Assembly: GCA_945883695.1 (NCBI GenBank)
Contig: CAMCYK010000005.1
Location: 1 to 64,000 of the forward strand
Reading direction: 5' to 3'
Length of the DNA stretch: 64,000 bases
DNA from: Akkermansia muciniphila
GTDB lineage: Bacteria; Verrucomicrobiota; Verrucomicrobiia; Verrucomicrobiales; Akkermansiaceae
Shown: one piece after another, positions 42,847-51,497 of the stretch
Numbering within the stretch: the stretch's first letter is position 1
How the letters are laid out: each line of letters starts with the position of its first letter
The notes under the pieces: model-generated
Databases searched by the model: none
Seen by the model: the letters and a program-made list of their open reading frames with translations, nothing else
What the model was told of the DNA's origin: nothing
Translations under genes and position numbers: made by a program

Positions 42847-42881
42847 ATGGCCTCCGGCTCCGCCGGCCGCTGAACAGAAAA

Positions 42882-43490
42882 TCAGACGAGGTCGAATGCT
42901 TCCGCGGTGGCCAGGCCGCGACTCCGGACAAATTCCAACACCTCGAACACCGCGTCCTCGATGCTGAGCTGCTCGGTATCGACCACGAGTTCCGCCTGCT
43001 GGGGTTCTTCGAAACTGCTGTCGCGGCCGGTGAAGTGGGCGATTTCGCCTTTCGCGGCCTTGGCGTAGAGGCCCTTCACGTCGCGCTTTTCGCAGGTTTG
43101 GAAGCTGGCTTTGACGTACACCTCGGCAAAGTCCTCGCCGAGGATGCCGCGCGCGAGATCGCGGTGGATGCCGCGCGGGGTGATCAGCGAGCAGAGGACA
43201 ATGACGCCGTGGGTGGCGAGGATCTTCGCGACCTCGGCGGTGCGGCGGATGTTCTCCAGGCGGTCGTCGTCGGTGAAGCCGAGGTTGGCGTTGAGGCCGG
43301 CGCGCAGGTTGTCGCCGTCGAGCCGGACGCAGTAGCGGCCCTGGTCGTGGAGGACGCGCTCGACGCCGGACGCGATGGTGGATTTCCCGGATCCGGAAAG
43401 CCCGCAGAACCACAGCACGACGCCGCGCTGGCCGAGCAGGGTTTCCTTGTCGTGGCGCGGCAGGGTGGCGTGCGGGTGGAGGTTGGACAT
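42882..43490 (-). CDS. cysC: Adenylylsulfate kinase
   Basis: A 202-residue kinase that phosphorylates APS to PAPS, the sulfuryl donor. ATG at 43490 (MSNLHPHATLPRHDKET). P-loop GLSGSGKST at residues 30-38, LDGDNLRAGLNANLGFTDDDRLENIRR, the CSLITPR switch and FAEVYVKASFQTCEKRDVKGLYAKA. Separated from cysD by the repeat-rich 477 bp, but same direction. No sulfotransferase is visible in the window. Confidence 0.96.
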   Translation of the reverse strand: MSNLHPHATLPRHDKETLLGQRGVVLWFCGLSGSGKSTIASGVERVLHDQGRYCVRLDGDNLRAGLNANLGFTDDDRLENIRRTAEVAKILATHGVIVLCSLITPRGIHRDLARGILGEDFAEVYVKASFQTCEKRDVKGLYAKAAKGEIAHFTGRDSSFEEPQQAELVVDTEQLSIEDAVFEVLEFVRSRGLATAEAFDLV

Positions 43491-43748
43491 GGGATCGAGA
43501 AGAGTGTCTGAGAGTCTAAAAGTCGAAGGTCTAAAAGTCTGCCTAAATCGTCGTCGGCGCAGCGCTATGGCAGGGATTTCCTGGCTCCGCGCGGTCCACT
43601 TCCCGCCGGTCCGGGGCGAAACACCGATAGGCCGTCCGACCGAAGCACCGCTGCGGTGGCGGGCCGGGCTCGTGTTGACCACAGGTCAACACTCCTTAAC
43701 CCGGCCTCCGGCCTCAGCTCTACCGACAAGCGACAACCCCTTCGACTT
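43491..43748. repeat. Intergenic repeats: heptamer/octamer arrays and hairpin family B copy 2
   Basis: An array of GTCTAAAA-like units (about 43499-43540) is followed by a G+C-rich stretch with GGGGCGAAAC. Then comes a perfect hairpin with 9-bp arms GTGTTGACC (43672-43680) and GGTCAACAC (43684-43692) around ACA, followed by TCCTTAACCCGG. A GACTTTCA array reaches the 3' end of the next gene, whose last residues (VKASKV) are encoded in it. Confidence 0.75.
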
Positions 43749-44528
43749 TCAGACTTTCGACGCCTTCACCCTCCCGCCCAGCCGGTCGCGGAGGCTGTAC
43801 CAGAGAAAGAGCGAGTTGTAGGTGACGTAGCGCTTGAAAAGGCGGCGCGGTTCGGCGGCGATGCGGTAGGCCCATTCGAGGCCGCATTTCTGCAGGAAGG
43901 CGGGTGCCTGCCGGACCTCGCCGGCGTGGAAGGCGAAGGCGGCGCCGATCCCGAAATAGACGCCGGGCGGCAGGCGGTCCTTGTGGCGGGCGATCCAGTG
44001 TTCCTGCTTGGGACAGCCGAGGCCGACCCAGATCAGGTTCGCGCCGGAGTCGCGGATCCGCGTGCAAACCCGCTCGAACTCGTCGTCCGGCCAGTCGCCG
44101 AACGGCGGCGAGTAGGCCCCGGCGATGGCGACGCCGGGAAAGCGTCCAGCGAAGACGGACTTGAGCGTGGAGAGGGTCGATTCCTTGCCGCCGAACAGGA
44201 AGTGGCGGAACTCCGGCCGGCCGGAAGTGGCCTTGAAGGTCTCGAGCATCAAGGTCGGGCCATAGACGCGGTCGGTCAGGTGTTCGGCGGGAGGCAGCGC
44301 GGCATTCAGCGACCAGACGAGCGGCATCCCGTCGGGCACGATCAGATCGAAGCGACGCATCGCCTCGCCGAACCCGGCGTCGGAGCGGGCCAGAGCGGCG
44401 ACGTGGGTGTTGGCGGCTTCCACGGCGAATGCCGCGCGACCTTCGACCGCTTTGCCGAGAATCCAGCCGACCGCCCCCATGTAATCGGTGCAGGCCAGGG
44501 GAAGGCCGATCACGGGAAGAACGCGCAT
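43749..44528 (-). CDS. WecG/TagA/CpsF family glycosyltransferase
   Basis: A 259-residue GT26 enzyme, which usually adds ManNAc(A) or a similar residue to lipid-linked GlcNAc. Motifs: AFAVEAANTHVAALARS, LIVPDGMPLVW (catalytic Asp about residue 66), FGGKESTL, and LIWVGLGCPKQEHW, ending with RRLFKRYVTYNSLF, the usual membrane-associating end. It suggests that the glycan has an N-acetylhexosamine near the reducing end, in line with the UDP-sugar dehydrogenase in the same operon. Confidence 0.92.
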   Translation of the reverse strand: MRVLPVIGLPLACTDYMGAVGWILGKAVEGRAAFAVEAANTHVAALARSDAGFGEAMRRFDLIVPDGMPLVWSLNAALPPAEHLTDRVYGPTLMLETFKATSGRPEFRHFLFGGKESTLSTLKSVFAGRFPGVAIAGAYSPPFGDWPDDEFERVCTRIRDSGANLIWVGLGCPKQEHWIARHKDRLPPGVYFGIGAAFAFHAGEVRQAPAFLQKCGLEWAYRIAAEPRRLFKRYVTYNSLFLWYSLRDRLGGRVKASKV

Positions 44529-44535
44529 GGCCTTC

Positions 44536-45651
44536 TCACTCCTTCGACACCGACACGTGATGGCCGTGCGCCTTGAGCAGCGCGTGGCGCTTGGCGGTAT
44601 CCAGATCGGAGGCGACCATTTCGGCGCACATTTCCTCGACCGTGATTTCGGGAGTCCAGCCGAGTTTTTCCATCGCCTTGGTCGGGTCGCCGAGCAGGGT
44701 CTCGACTTCGGCGGGGCGGAAGTAACGGGAATCGACGCGGACGATCACGTCGCCCGGCTTGACCGCCGGTGCCAGCGAGGGATCGACGGCATGGACGATG
44801 GCGATCTCATCGACGCCCTCGCCGCTGAATTCCAGGGTGATGCCGGCTTCGGCGGCCGACATCCGGACGAACTCGCGGACCGAGATCTGCTTGCCGGTGG
44901 CGATCACGAAATCGTCCGGCGCGTCCTGCTGGAGCATCATCCACTGCATCCGGACGTAGTCCTTGGCGTGGCCCCAGTCGCGGAGGGAATCCATGTTGCC
45001 GAGGAACAGGCAGCTTTCGAGGCCCTGGGCGATGTTGGCAATCCCGCGGGTGATCTTGCGGGTGACGAAGGTCTCGCCGCGGCGCGGCGACTCGTGGTTG
45101 AAAAGGATGCCGTTGCAAGCGTACATCCCGTAGGCCTCGCGATAGTTCACGGTGATCCAGTAGGCGTACATTTTCGCCACGGCGTAGGGCGAGCGCGGGT
45201 GGAACGGCGTGGTTTCCTTCTGCGGGATCTCCTGCACCAGCCCGTAGAGCTCGGAAGTGGATGCCTGGTAAAAGCGGGTCTTCTTCTCGAGGCCGAGGAA
45301 GCGGATGGCTTCGAGCAGGCGGAGCGCGCCGATGGCGTCGACGTCGGCGGTGTATTCGGGGGCCTCGAACGAGACCGCGACGTGCGACTGCGCGCCGAGG
45401 TTGTAAACTTCGTCGGGCTGCACCTCGCTGAGGATGCGGGTCAGGTTCGAGCTGTCGGTCAGGTCGCCGTAGTGGAGCCGGAAGCGCGAGTTCTCGACGT
45501 GCGGGTCCTCGTAAATGTGGTCGACCCGCTGGGTGTTGAAGAGCGAGGCGCGGCGTTTGATGCCGTGGACCTCGTAGCCTTTTTCAAGGAGCAACTCGGC
45601 GAGGTAGGAACCGTCCTGGCCGGTGATGCCGGTGATGAGCGCTTTTTTCAT
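44536..45651 (-). CDS. gmd: GDP-mannose 4,6-dehydratase
   Basis: A 371-residue extended SDR; first step from GDP-mannose to GDP-L-fucose (or GDP-rhamnose-type sugars). NADP-binding [16 protein letters not shown] at residues 6-21, [33 protein letters not shown], the catalytic STSELYG and [12 protein letters not shown], and [18 protein letters not shown]. Followed 7 bp later by the WecG-type gene. Paired with fcl, it indicates GDP-fucose synthesis. Confidence 0.97.
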   Translation of the reverse strand: MKKALITGITGQDGSYLAELLLEKGYEVHGIKRRASLFNTQRVDHIYEDPHVENSRFRLHYGDLTDSSNLTRILSEVQPDEVYNLGAQSHVAVSFEAPEYTADVDAIGALRLLEAIRFLGLEKKTRFYQASTSELYGLVQEIPQKETTPFHPRSPYAVAKMYAYWITVNYREAYGMYACNGILFNHESPRRGETFVTRKITRGIANIAQGLESCLFLGNMDSLRDWGHAKDYVRMQWMMLQQDAPDDFVIATGKQISVREFVRMSAAEAGITLEFSGEGVDEIAIVHAVDPSLAPAVKPGDVIVRVDSRYFRPAEVETLLGDPTKAMEKLGWTPEITVEEMCAEMVASDLDTAKRHALLKAHGHHVSVSKE

Positions 45652-45708
45652 GGGAGCGTGGAGGAGGAAGGATTGCTGCGACTGAAGGTCAGGTGGGCGA
45701 AGACGTCT

Positions 45709-45799
45709 TTAAGGAGTGTTGACCTGTGGTCCACACGCTGTTCCGGCGTTTCGCCCCGAAGGGCGTCGGAAGTGTCGACCGCAGGTCGACACTCCTTAG
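45709..45799. repeat. Hairpin family B, head-to-head pair
   Basis: Left hairpin: TTAAGGA, then arms GTGTTGACC and GGTCCACAC around TGT (45715-45735, one mismatch). Right hairpin: arms GTGTCGACC and GGTCGACAC around GCA (45772-45792), then TCCTTAGG. The two halves face each other around a core with GTTTCGCCCCGAAGGGC. Compared with the copy at 43672 the arm pair T-A is changed to C-G on both sides, a compensatory change. Confidence 0.75.
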
Positions 45800-45801
45800 G
45801 C

Positions 45802-46743
45802 TCAAAGCCGCGCGGCGCCGGCTTCGAGGCTGGCGAGGAAGTCGCCGTAGGCACCGGCGAGGCCCTGCTTGAAATCGATGGAAGGCGACCAGCCGGTGGC
45901 CTTGATCCTGGAGATGTCCAACAGCTTGCGCGGCGTGCCGTCGGGCTTCGAAGGATCGGTGAGGATCTCGCCGGTGAAGCCGACCGTCTCCGCGACCAAG
46001 GCCGCCAGTTCGAAGATCGTCACGTCCTCCCCCACCCCGACGTTCACCCAGTCCGGCGGGCTGGCGAGGCCGAGCAGGTGGAAGCAGGCGGCGGCGAGGT
46101 CGTCGACGTGGAGGAACTCGCGGCGCGGGGTGCCGGTGCCCCAGATCGTCACGCTGGCGGCGCCGGCCACCTTGGCCTCGTGGAAACGGCGGAGCAGCGC
46201 CGGGATCACGTGGGAGTTTTCCGGATGGTAGTTGTCGCCGGGACCGTAAAGGTTGGTCGGCATCGCCGAGTGATACATCAGCCCGTGCTGCGCGCGGTAG
46301 TGCTGGCACAGCTTGAGGCCCGCGATCTTCGCGATGGCGTAGGCCTCGTTGGTGGTCTCCAGCGGGCTGGTGAGCAGGCAGTCCTCGGTCATCGGCTGCG
46401 GGGCCAGCTTCGGGTAGATGCAGGACGACCCGAGGAACAGCACCCGCGGCACTCCGGCGCGGCGGCTGCCTTCGACCAGGTTCGCGGCGATACTGAGGTT
46501 CTCGTAGATGAAGTCCGCCGGATAGGTCGCGTTGGCGTGGATGCCGCCGACCTTGGCCGCGGCGACGATGACGATATCCGGCATTTCCGCGGCGAGGAAA
46601 TCGAAGACCGCGTGCTGGTCGAGCAGGTCGAGGCGGTCGCGGCCGGCGGTGAGCACGTCATGGCCGCCGCGGCGGGCGGCCTCGCGGACGAGGGCGGAGC
46701 CGACCATGCCGCGGTGGCCGGTAATGAGGGTTTTGGTCATCAT
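45802..46743 (-). CDS. fcl: GDP-L-fucose synthase
   Basis: A 313-residue SDR that turns the Gmd product into GDP-L-fucose by epimerisation and reduction. ATG at 46743 ([19 protein letters not shown]). [39 protein letters not shown], catalytic [15 protein letters not shown], and [22 protein letters not shown] are family signatures. Downstream gmd gives the complete two-step route. Separated from gmd by the family B repeat pair. Confidence 0.97.
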   Translation of the reverse strand: MMTKTLITGHRGMVGSALVREAARRGGHDVLTAGRDRLDLLDQHAVFDFLAAEMPDIVIVAAAKVGGIHANATYPADFIYENLSIAANLVEGSRRAGVPRVLFLGSSCIYPKLAPQPMTEDCLLTSPLETTNEAYAIAKIAGLKLCQHYRAQHGLMYHSAMPTNLYGPGDNYHPENSHVIPALLRRFHEAKVAGAASVTIWGTGTPRREFLHVDDLAAACFHLLGLASPPDWVNVGVGEDVTIFELAALVAETVGFTGEILTDPSKPDGTPRKLLDISRIKATGWSPSIDFKQGLAGAYGDFLASLEAGAARL

Positions 46744-46774
46744 AGATGGGAGATCGGAGATGGCGGATGGCAGG

Positions 46775-47011
46775 TCAGTCCTTCCGCTTTTGCTCCGCCA
46801 GAATGCCGCGGATCGAAAGATCTTCGTCGAGCCGCGGCCAATGGAGACCGAAGGGCGAGAGCTCAATCTCGGAAAGCTCCTCCGGCGAAGCCGACTTCAA
46901 ACGGGAACTCACCTCGACGGGAAAGCGGATGGTTTCGCCGCTGGTCATTTCGACGACAATTTCACCCGTCTCGTGACGGGCCGACTTCGGAGTATCAATC
47001 AAAGTATTCAT
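46775..47011 (-). CDS. DUF2442 family small protein
   Basis: A 78-residue protein with [20 protein letters not shown] and [24 protein letters not shown], the DUF2442 pattern. DUF2442 genes are widely found next to DUF4160 genes, as here (17-bp overlap); the pair is often suspected to be a toxin-antitoxin-like module, without proof known to me. It is embedded in the same-strand nucleotide-sugar operon. A GGAGATG-type heptamer array lies at its 3' end (46743-46780). Confidence 0.88.
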   Translation of the reverse strand: MNTLIDTPKSARHETGEIVVEMTSGETIRFPVEVSSRLKSASPEELSEIELSPFGLHWPRLDEDLSIRGILAEQKRKD

Positions 47012-47228
47012 GCCACTTCGCGATGATAAGCTCCTTGTTCTCCGATGCCAAGAGTTCCGCGACGCCCAGTTCCTTCGTTTTCAACCCGACCGATTCACGA
47101 AGCACCACCTCTCCTTCGACTTCAAAGACGGCCTCACCGTCCCCTTTTCGGACATGAACGTGGATCGGCGTGTGATCGTTGCTGTAGAAAAAGAAGCGGA
47201 AGCCGTCTTTGGTGAAAACTGTCGGCAT
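46995..47228 (-). CDS. DUF4160 family small protein
   Basis: A 77-residue protein with the DUF4160 signature RFFFYSNDHTPIHVHVRKGDGEAVFEV and a C-terminal [18 protein letters not shown]. The HxHV motif is the conserved core. It is translated just ahead of the DUF2442 gene with a 17-bp overlap. Nothing links it to glycan synthesis, so it looks like an inserted module. Confidence 0.88.
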   Translation of the reverse strand: MPTVFTKDGFRFFFYSNDHTPIHVHVRKGDGEAVFEVEGEVVLRESVGLKTKELGVAELLASENKELIIAKWHEYFD

Positions 47229-47255
47229 GGATCGGAAAGAATTGAAATGTCGCCC

Positions 47256-48440
47256 TCAGCCGCATTCGGAGGCGAGGCCGGCAACCACCTCGTCGAGTTG
47301 ATCCCGCCGAAGCTCCGCGAACACCGGGATGCTGAGCGCTTCCGACGCGAGCAGGTCCGACACCGCGCAGTCCGCCAGCGAATGCGCCGGCAGATTCGCG
47401 AAGCATTCCTGGCGGTGCATCGGGACCGGGTAGTAGATCTCGCAGCCGATGCCGAGCGCGGTGAGATGCGCTTTCAAGGCGTCGCGCCGGCCAGCGCCGG
47501 GGATGCGCAGGGTGAACTGGTTCCAGACGTGGCCGTTGTGGCGGTAGGCGACGGGCAGGACGAGCCGCGCGTCCTCGAGGCGGGCGGCCTGGCCGGCGGG
47601 GCAGCAGCAGTCGGCCTCGCGGGCCTGGACGACGTCCGGCAGCTCCGAAATACGGGAAAGGTAGTAGGCGGCGTTGCGCGCGCGGCCGGCCTCGTAGTCC
47701 CGGATGTGGCGGAGCTTGACGCGGAGCAGCGCGCACTGGAGGGCGTCCATGCGGAAATTCCCGCCGACCATCGAGTGGTGGTAGCGCGGGTGCATGCCGT
47801 GGTTGCGGAGGCGCAGGACTTTCTCCGCGAGGGCGTCGTCCTCCGTGGTGACCAGGCCGCCGTCGCCGAAGCCGCCGAGGTTTTTCGACGGGAAGAAGCT
47901 GAAGCAGCCGAGCTCGCCGATGGTCCCGCAGCCGCGGCCCTTGTAGCTGGCGCCGAAGGACTGGGCGACGTCCTCGACGACCTTCAGCCCGTGTTCCTTC
48001 GCGAAGGCCATGACCGAGTCCATGTCGGCGGACTGGCCGTAAAGGTGGACCGGCAGGATCGCCTTGGTGCGCGGCGTGAGCTTGGCTTTCGCCGAGTCGA
48101 TATCAAGCCCGAAGCAGACCGGGCAGACGTCGCAGAAGACCGGCGTGGCGCCGCTGCGGGCGATGCTGCCGGCGGTGGCGAAGAAGGTGAAGGAGGGGCA
48201 CAGCACCTCGTCGCCGGGGCCGATGTCGAGCGCCATCAGGGCGACGATCAGGGCGTCGGTGCCGGAGGAAATCGAGATCGCGTGCTTCGCGCCGAGGGCG
48301 GCGGCGCACTCGCGTTCGAAAGCCTCCACCTCCTCGCCGAGGATGAAGCGGCCGGAGCGGAGGACGCTGTCGAAGACGGCCTTCAGCTCGGCTTCGAGCG
48401 GGAGGTTCTGGGCGTTGACGTCGAGGAGCGGGACGGGCAT
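47256..48440 (-). CDS. DegT/DnrJ/EryC1/StrS aminotransferase
   Basis: A 394-residue PLP enzyme that aminates keto-sugars on nucleotide carriers. N-terminus VPLLDVNAQNLPLEAEL, SSGTDALIVALMAL for PLP phosphate binding, EDVAQSFGASYKG with the Asp that contacts the pyridine N, and the Schiff-base lysine in CFSFFPSKNLGGFGDGG. The C-terminal part has GIGCEIYYPVPMHRQECF. With the UDP-sugar dehydrogenase it could make a UDP-amino-uronic acid as in Wbp-type pathways; the keto-sugar source is not certain. Confidence 0.93.
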   Translation of the reverse strand: MPVPLLDVNAQNLPLEAELKAVFDSVLRSGRFILGEEVEAFERECAAALGAKHAISISSGTDALIVALMALDIGPGDEVLCPSFTFFATAGSIARSGATPVFCDVCPVCFGLDIDSAKAKLTPRTKAILPVHLYGQSADMDSVMAFAKEHGLKVVEDVAQSFGASYKGRGCGTIGELGCFSFFPSKNLGGFGDGGLVTTEDDALAEKVLRLRNHGMHPRYHHSMVGGNFRMDALQCALLRVKLRHIRDYEAGRARNAAYYLSRISELPDVVQAREADCCCPAGQAARLEDARLVLPVAYRHNGHVWNQFTLRIPGAGRRDALKAHLTALGIGCEIYYPVPMHRQECFANLPAHSLADCAVSDLLASEALSIPVFAELRRDQLDEVVAGLASECG

Positions 48441-48453
48441 GGGAGTAGCGTTG

Positions 48454-49770
48454 CTACGCCTTGACCACCTGCCCCACGCGGGTGGCGGTGGTGGCCATGG
48501 CGTTGCGGGTGTCGATGATCAGGTCGGCGCAGGCGGCGAGTTGGTCGAGATCGAAGGCGGCGTGGTGGGTGGAGATGACGATGCAGTCCTGCGCGCGGAG
48601 GTTTTCCGCGGTCCAGTCGAGCGAGCGGTGGCCGGCCCAGTCGATGTGCTCGCGGGTCGGGCCGACGACCGGGACGTGGGGGTCGTGATAAGAAAGCTCG
48701 GCGCCGAGCCGCTTGAAGCCGTCGAGCAGGGCGAAGGTCGGCGACTCGCGCATGTCGTCGACGTTCGCCTTGTACGCCAGGCCTAGTAGCAGGATGCGCG
48801 AGCCCTTGACCGGCTTGCCGCGCGAGTTGAGCGCCTCCATCGCACGATGGATGACGTAGTCGGGCATCGCGCGGTTGACCTCGCCGGCGAGTTCGATGAA
48901 ACGGGTGTGCACGCCGTACTCGCGGGCCTTCCAGGTCAGGTAGAAGGGATCGATCGGGATGCAGTGGCCGCCGAGGCCGGGGCCGGGATAGAACGGGGTG
49001 AAGCCGAAGGGCTTGGTCGAGGCGGCGCGGATGACTTCCCAGATGTCGATGCCCATCCGGTCGGCGGCGATCTTGAGCTCGTTGACCAGGCCGATGTTGA
49101 CCGCGCGGTAGATGTTCTCGAGCAGCTTGGTCAGCTCGGCGACCTTGCAGGAGCTGACCGGCACGACCGTCTCGAAGGCGGCCTCGTAGAGCGCCACGCC
49201 GGCTTCGAGGCAGGCCGGGGTGATGCCGCCGACGACCTTCGGGATGTTGGTGGCGGTGAACTTCGGGTTGCCCGGGTCCTCGCGCTCCGGCGAATAGACG
49301 ACGTGGAGGTCGCGGCCGACGGTGAAGCCGGCCTTCTCGACCCGGGTGGCGACTTCCTCGTCGGTGGTGCCGGGGTAGGTGGTGCTTTCCAGGCTGAGGA
49401 CCTGGCCGGCTTTCAGATGGGGCACGACGGCGTCGACCGTGTCGGTGACATAGCTGAGGTCCGGCTCGAAGTGCTGGTCGAGCGGCGTCGGGACGCAGAG
49501 GATGATCGCGTCGAGTCCGGCGATGACCGCGAAATCGGTGGTCGCCTCGAGCAAGCCGGAGGCGAGGGCGGCGGCGACCTGCTCGCCCGGGATGTGCTTG
49601 ATGTAGCTGCGCCCGGCGAGCAGCGCGGCGGGCTTGGCGGGATCGATGTCGATGCCCACCGCGCGGAAGCCGGCCTTGGCATAGGCGAGCAGCAGCGGCA
49701 GGCCGACGTAGCCGAGACCGACCACCCCGACGGCGGCGCGGCGCTCGGCGAATTTTTGCGTGACGCTCAT
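48454..49770 (-). CDS. UDP-sugar 6-dehydrogenase (WbpA/WecC-like)
   Basis: A 438-residue NAD-dependent dehydrogenase that oxidises a UDP-N-acetylhexosamine at C6 to a uronic acid. [18 protein letters not shown] at the N-terminus, [44 protein letters not shown], and the catalytic cysteine in [18 protein letters not shown]. The sequence is closer to the UDP-GlcNAc/ManNAc dehydrogenase group than to UDP-glucose dehydrogenase. Next gene after uxs. Confidence 0.92.
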   Translation of the reverse strand: MSVTQKFAERRAAVGVVGLGYVGLPLLLAYAKAGFRAVGIDIDPAKPAALLAGRSYIKHIPGEQVAAALASGLLEATTDFAVIAGLDAIILCVPTPLDQHFEPDLSYVTDTVDAVVPHLKAGQVLSLESTTYPGTTDEEVATRVEKAGFTVGRDLHVVYSPEREDPGNPKFTATNIPKVVGGITPACLEAGVALYEAAFETVVPVSSCKVAELTKLLENIYRAVNIGLVNELKIAADRMGIDIWEVIRAASTKPFGFTPFYPGPGLGGHCIPIDPFYLTWKAREYGVHTRFIELAGEVNRAMPDYVIHRAMEALNSRGKPVKGSRILLLGLAYKANVDDMRESPTFALLDGFKRLGAELSYHDPHVPVVGPTREHIDWAGHRSLDWTAENLRAQDCIVISTHHAAFDLDQLAACADLIIDTRNAMATTATRVGQVVKA

Positions 49771-49788
49771 GAATGCAAGCGGCGGCCC

Positions 49789-50757
49789 TCAGGCGGTCAC
49801 CGGGACGAAATCGCGGAAGTATTCGATGGTCTCGCGGATGCCCTGGTCGAAGGGCACGACGGGTTCCCAGCCGAGGACTTCCCGGGCGCGGGTGATGTCG
49901 GGCTGGCGGACTTTCGGGTCGTCGGGCGGCAGCGGCTTGGGGTCGATCTTGAGCTCGATTCCGAACACCCCGGCGATCGCCTCCGCGAACTGGAGCATGC
50001 TCATTTCGTGGGGATTGCCGCAGTTGACGGGCTCGTGGAAATTCGAACGGGCGAGCCGCCAGATGCCCTCCACCAGGTCCGAGACGTAGCAGAACGAGCG
50101 GGTCTGCGAGCCGTCGCCGAAGATCGTCAGCGGCTCGCCGCGCAGGGCCTGGCCGATGAAGGCGGGGACCACGCGGCCGTCGTCGAGCCGCATCCGCGGG
50201 CCGTAGGTGTTGAAAATCCGGACGATCCGGGTGTCGACGCCGTGGGCGCGGTGGTAGGCCATGGTGGCGGCCTCGGCGTAGCGCTTGGCCTCGTCGTAGC
50301 ACGAGCGGACTCCGATGGAGTTGACGTTGCCCCAGTATTCTTCCTTTTGCGGGTGGATCTCGGGGTCGCCGTAAACCTCCGAGGTGGACGCGACGAGGTA
50401 AGTCGCCTTCTTCCGCAGCGCGAGATCGAGCGCGTTGTGCGAGGCGTAGGAGCCGGCCTTGAGCGTCTCGATCGGGATCTGGACGTAATCGATCGGGCTG
50501 GCCGGCGAGGCGAGGTGGAAGATGAAGTCGACCGGGCCCTCGACCTCGAACGGCTCGGCGACATCGTGCTCGATGAAGCGGAAGGCCGGGTTGCCCGCGA
50601 GGTGGGCGATGTTGCGCGGGTGGCCGGTGACGTAGTTGTCGAGGGCGACCACCCGCAGGCCGTCGGCCAGCAGCCGGTCGACGAGGTGGGAGCCGACAAA
50701 GCCGGCACCGCCGGTCACGACCGCGGTTTTGCCATTCAGGTCCTGGTGGGGAATCAT
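49789..50757 (-). CDS. uxs: UDP-glucuronate decarboxylase (UDP-xylose synthase)
   Basis: A 322-residue SDR that decarboxylates UDP-glucuronate to UDP-xylose. [54 protein letters not shown], catalytic [11 protein letters not shown] and [11 protein letters not shown] fit the Uxs group rather than RmlB. ATG at 50757 was preferred over GTG at 50784 because the GTG lies inside the ops-like element. First gene of the nucleotide-sugar operon. UDP-glucuronate would have to come from another locus. Confidence 0.92.
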   Translation of the reverse strand: MIPHQDLNGKTAVVTGGAGFVGSHLVDRLLADGLRVVALDNYVTGHPRNIAHLAGNPAFRFIEHDVAEPFEVEGPVDFIFHLASPASPIDYVQIPIETLKAGSYASHNALDLALRKKATYLVASTSEVYGDPEIHPQKEEYWGNVNSIGVRSCYDEAKRYAEAATMAYHRAHGVDTRIVRIFNTYGPRMRLDDGRVVPAFIGQALRGEPLTIFGDGSQTRSFCYVSDLVEGIWRLARSNFHEPVNCGNPHEMSMLQFAEAIAGVFGIELKIDPKPLPPDDPKVRQPDITRAREVLGWEPVVPFDQGIRETIEYFRDFVPVTA

Positions 50758-50781
50758 CGTGAGGTCAGGGGAGGGAGTGGT

Positions 50782-50801
50782 CACGCTGCCGCCCCTGGTC
50801 G
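50782..50801 (-). promoter_or_regulatory. ops/JUMPstart-like element, uxs operon leader
   Basis: Minus-strand CGACCAGGGGCGGCAGCGTG, 24 nt before the uxs ATG and 108 nt downstream of the operator. One difference from the copy at 39733-39752. CCAGGGGCGGCAGCGTG matches 16 of 17 positions of the JUMPstart 3' part as I recall it. A second shared leader block lies at 50838-50851. Predicted loading site for the RfaH-like protein. Confidence 0.68.
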
Positions 50802-50909
50802 ATTGTCCCGGGTCCGGGCAAAACCAGCGGAGGCGCTTGAAGAACAGGGGATTCGGGCGACTTTATGCAAGAGCGCCGCGACGGCTTGATGGATTGAAAA
50901 TTCGGGTGC

Positions 50910-50931
50910 TTGTTCAATGCAAAATGAACAA
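50910..50931. promoter_or_regulatory. 22-bp palindromic operator, copy 2
   Basis: TTGTTCA and TGAACAA with an 8-bp spacer (ATGCAAAA). It lies between the end of the NusG-like gene and the uxs start, so it most likely marks a separate promoter for the uxs operon. Confidence 0.72.
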
Positions 50932-50951
50932 AAAGGCCGGTCGGGAGCGGA

Positions 50952-51497
50952 TCATGGCAGCGGCTTGCGGGGCAGCAGGAGCGAAAACAGGTCGACCTCG
51001 ATGATTTGTTCGCGGCCCAGGAATTCGAGCAGCACTTTGACCCGCTCGCGGGCCGGCAGGACCTCCACCACGGTCGCCCGGACGCCACCCAGCGGGCCGT
51101 GGGCCAGCTCCACCTCCTCGCCTTCGGTGATCCGCGGGCCGACGGTGAGCACCTCGTCGGTCCCCTGCTTGGCGACCTCCTGGCGGAGCACTTCGACGAA
51201 GTCGTCGGCCACCGAGGGCACCTTGTCGCCGAAGCGGACCAGTCCGCGGACGCCCTGGCTGTACTTCACCGCGCGCTCGTCGGGGTCGAGCCGGAAGCGG
51301 GCGAGCACGTAGCCGGGGAACAGCGCCTCGACCCACCACACCTTGCCGCGGCGGGTGGCCTTGCGGTAGCGGAGCATCGGGCAAAAGACCTCCACCTCTT
51401 CCAGTCCGCGCAGGTGGGCGGCGGCGACGGTTTCGCGTTTGGTCTGCGTTTTGACGCAGTACCAGGCGGGTCCGGTGGCGGGTTGCGGGTTGTTCAT
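50952..51497 (-). CDS. NusG paralogue of RfaH type (transcription antitermination factor)
   Basis: A 181-residue protein. ATG at 51497 (MNNPQPATG) overlaps the stop of the regulator gene (ATGA). NGN domain: WYCVKTQTKRETVAAAHLRG, VFCPMLRYRKATRRGKVWWVEALFPGYVLARF and VRGLVRFGDKVPSV. KOW domain: EGEEVELAHGPLGGVRATVVEVLPARERVKVLL and FLGREQIIEVD. RfaH-type paralogues bind paused RNA polymerase at ops-like sites and help it through long operons of surface polysaccharide genes. Two ops-like elements lie in leaders of the adjacent operons, which fits this role. Confidence 0.9.
   Translation of the reverse strand: MNNPQPATGPAWYCVKTQTKRETVAAAHLRGLEEVEVFCPMLRYRKATRRGKVWWVEALFPGYVLARFRLDPDERAVKYSQGVRGLVRFGDKVPSVADDFVEVLRQEVAKQGTDEVLTVGPRITEGEEVELAHGPLGGVRATVVEVLPARERVKVLLEFLGREQIIEVDLFSLLLPRKPLP

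Larger units (their letters stand above)
42405..42881. other. Intergenic region between cysC and cysD
   Basis: A 477-bp stretch with no gene. From right to left it has the tandem hairpin repeat of family A (42648-42846), the palindrome pair at 42573-42605, and a TTTCAGCA-type array (about 42491-42530) plus a GCTGAAA-type array (about 42409-42450). It therefore may carry an internal promoter for cysD-cysN. Confidence 0.6.

Noticed and set aside
44488-47157. 889-codon open frame on the + strand opposite gmd and fcl
   Set aside because: It mirrors the codon positions of gmd, fcl and their neighbours, which have perfect family motifs on the minus strand. Long antisense frames are expected at high G+C.
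48383-50302. 639-codon open frame on the - strand, out of frame with uxs and the UDP-sugar dehydrogenase
   Set aside because: Same strand but shifted frame over two well-identified enzymes; the product is Arg/Pro-rich.
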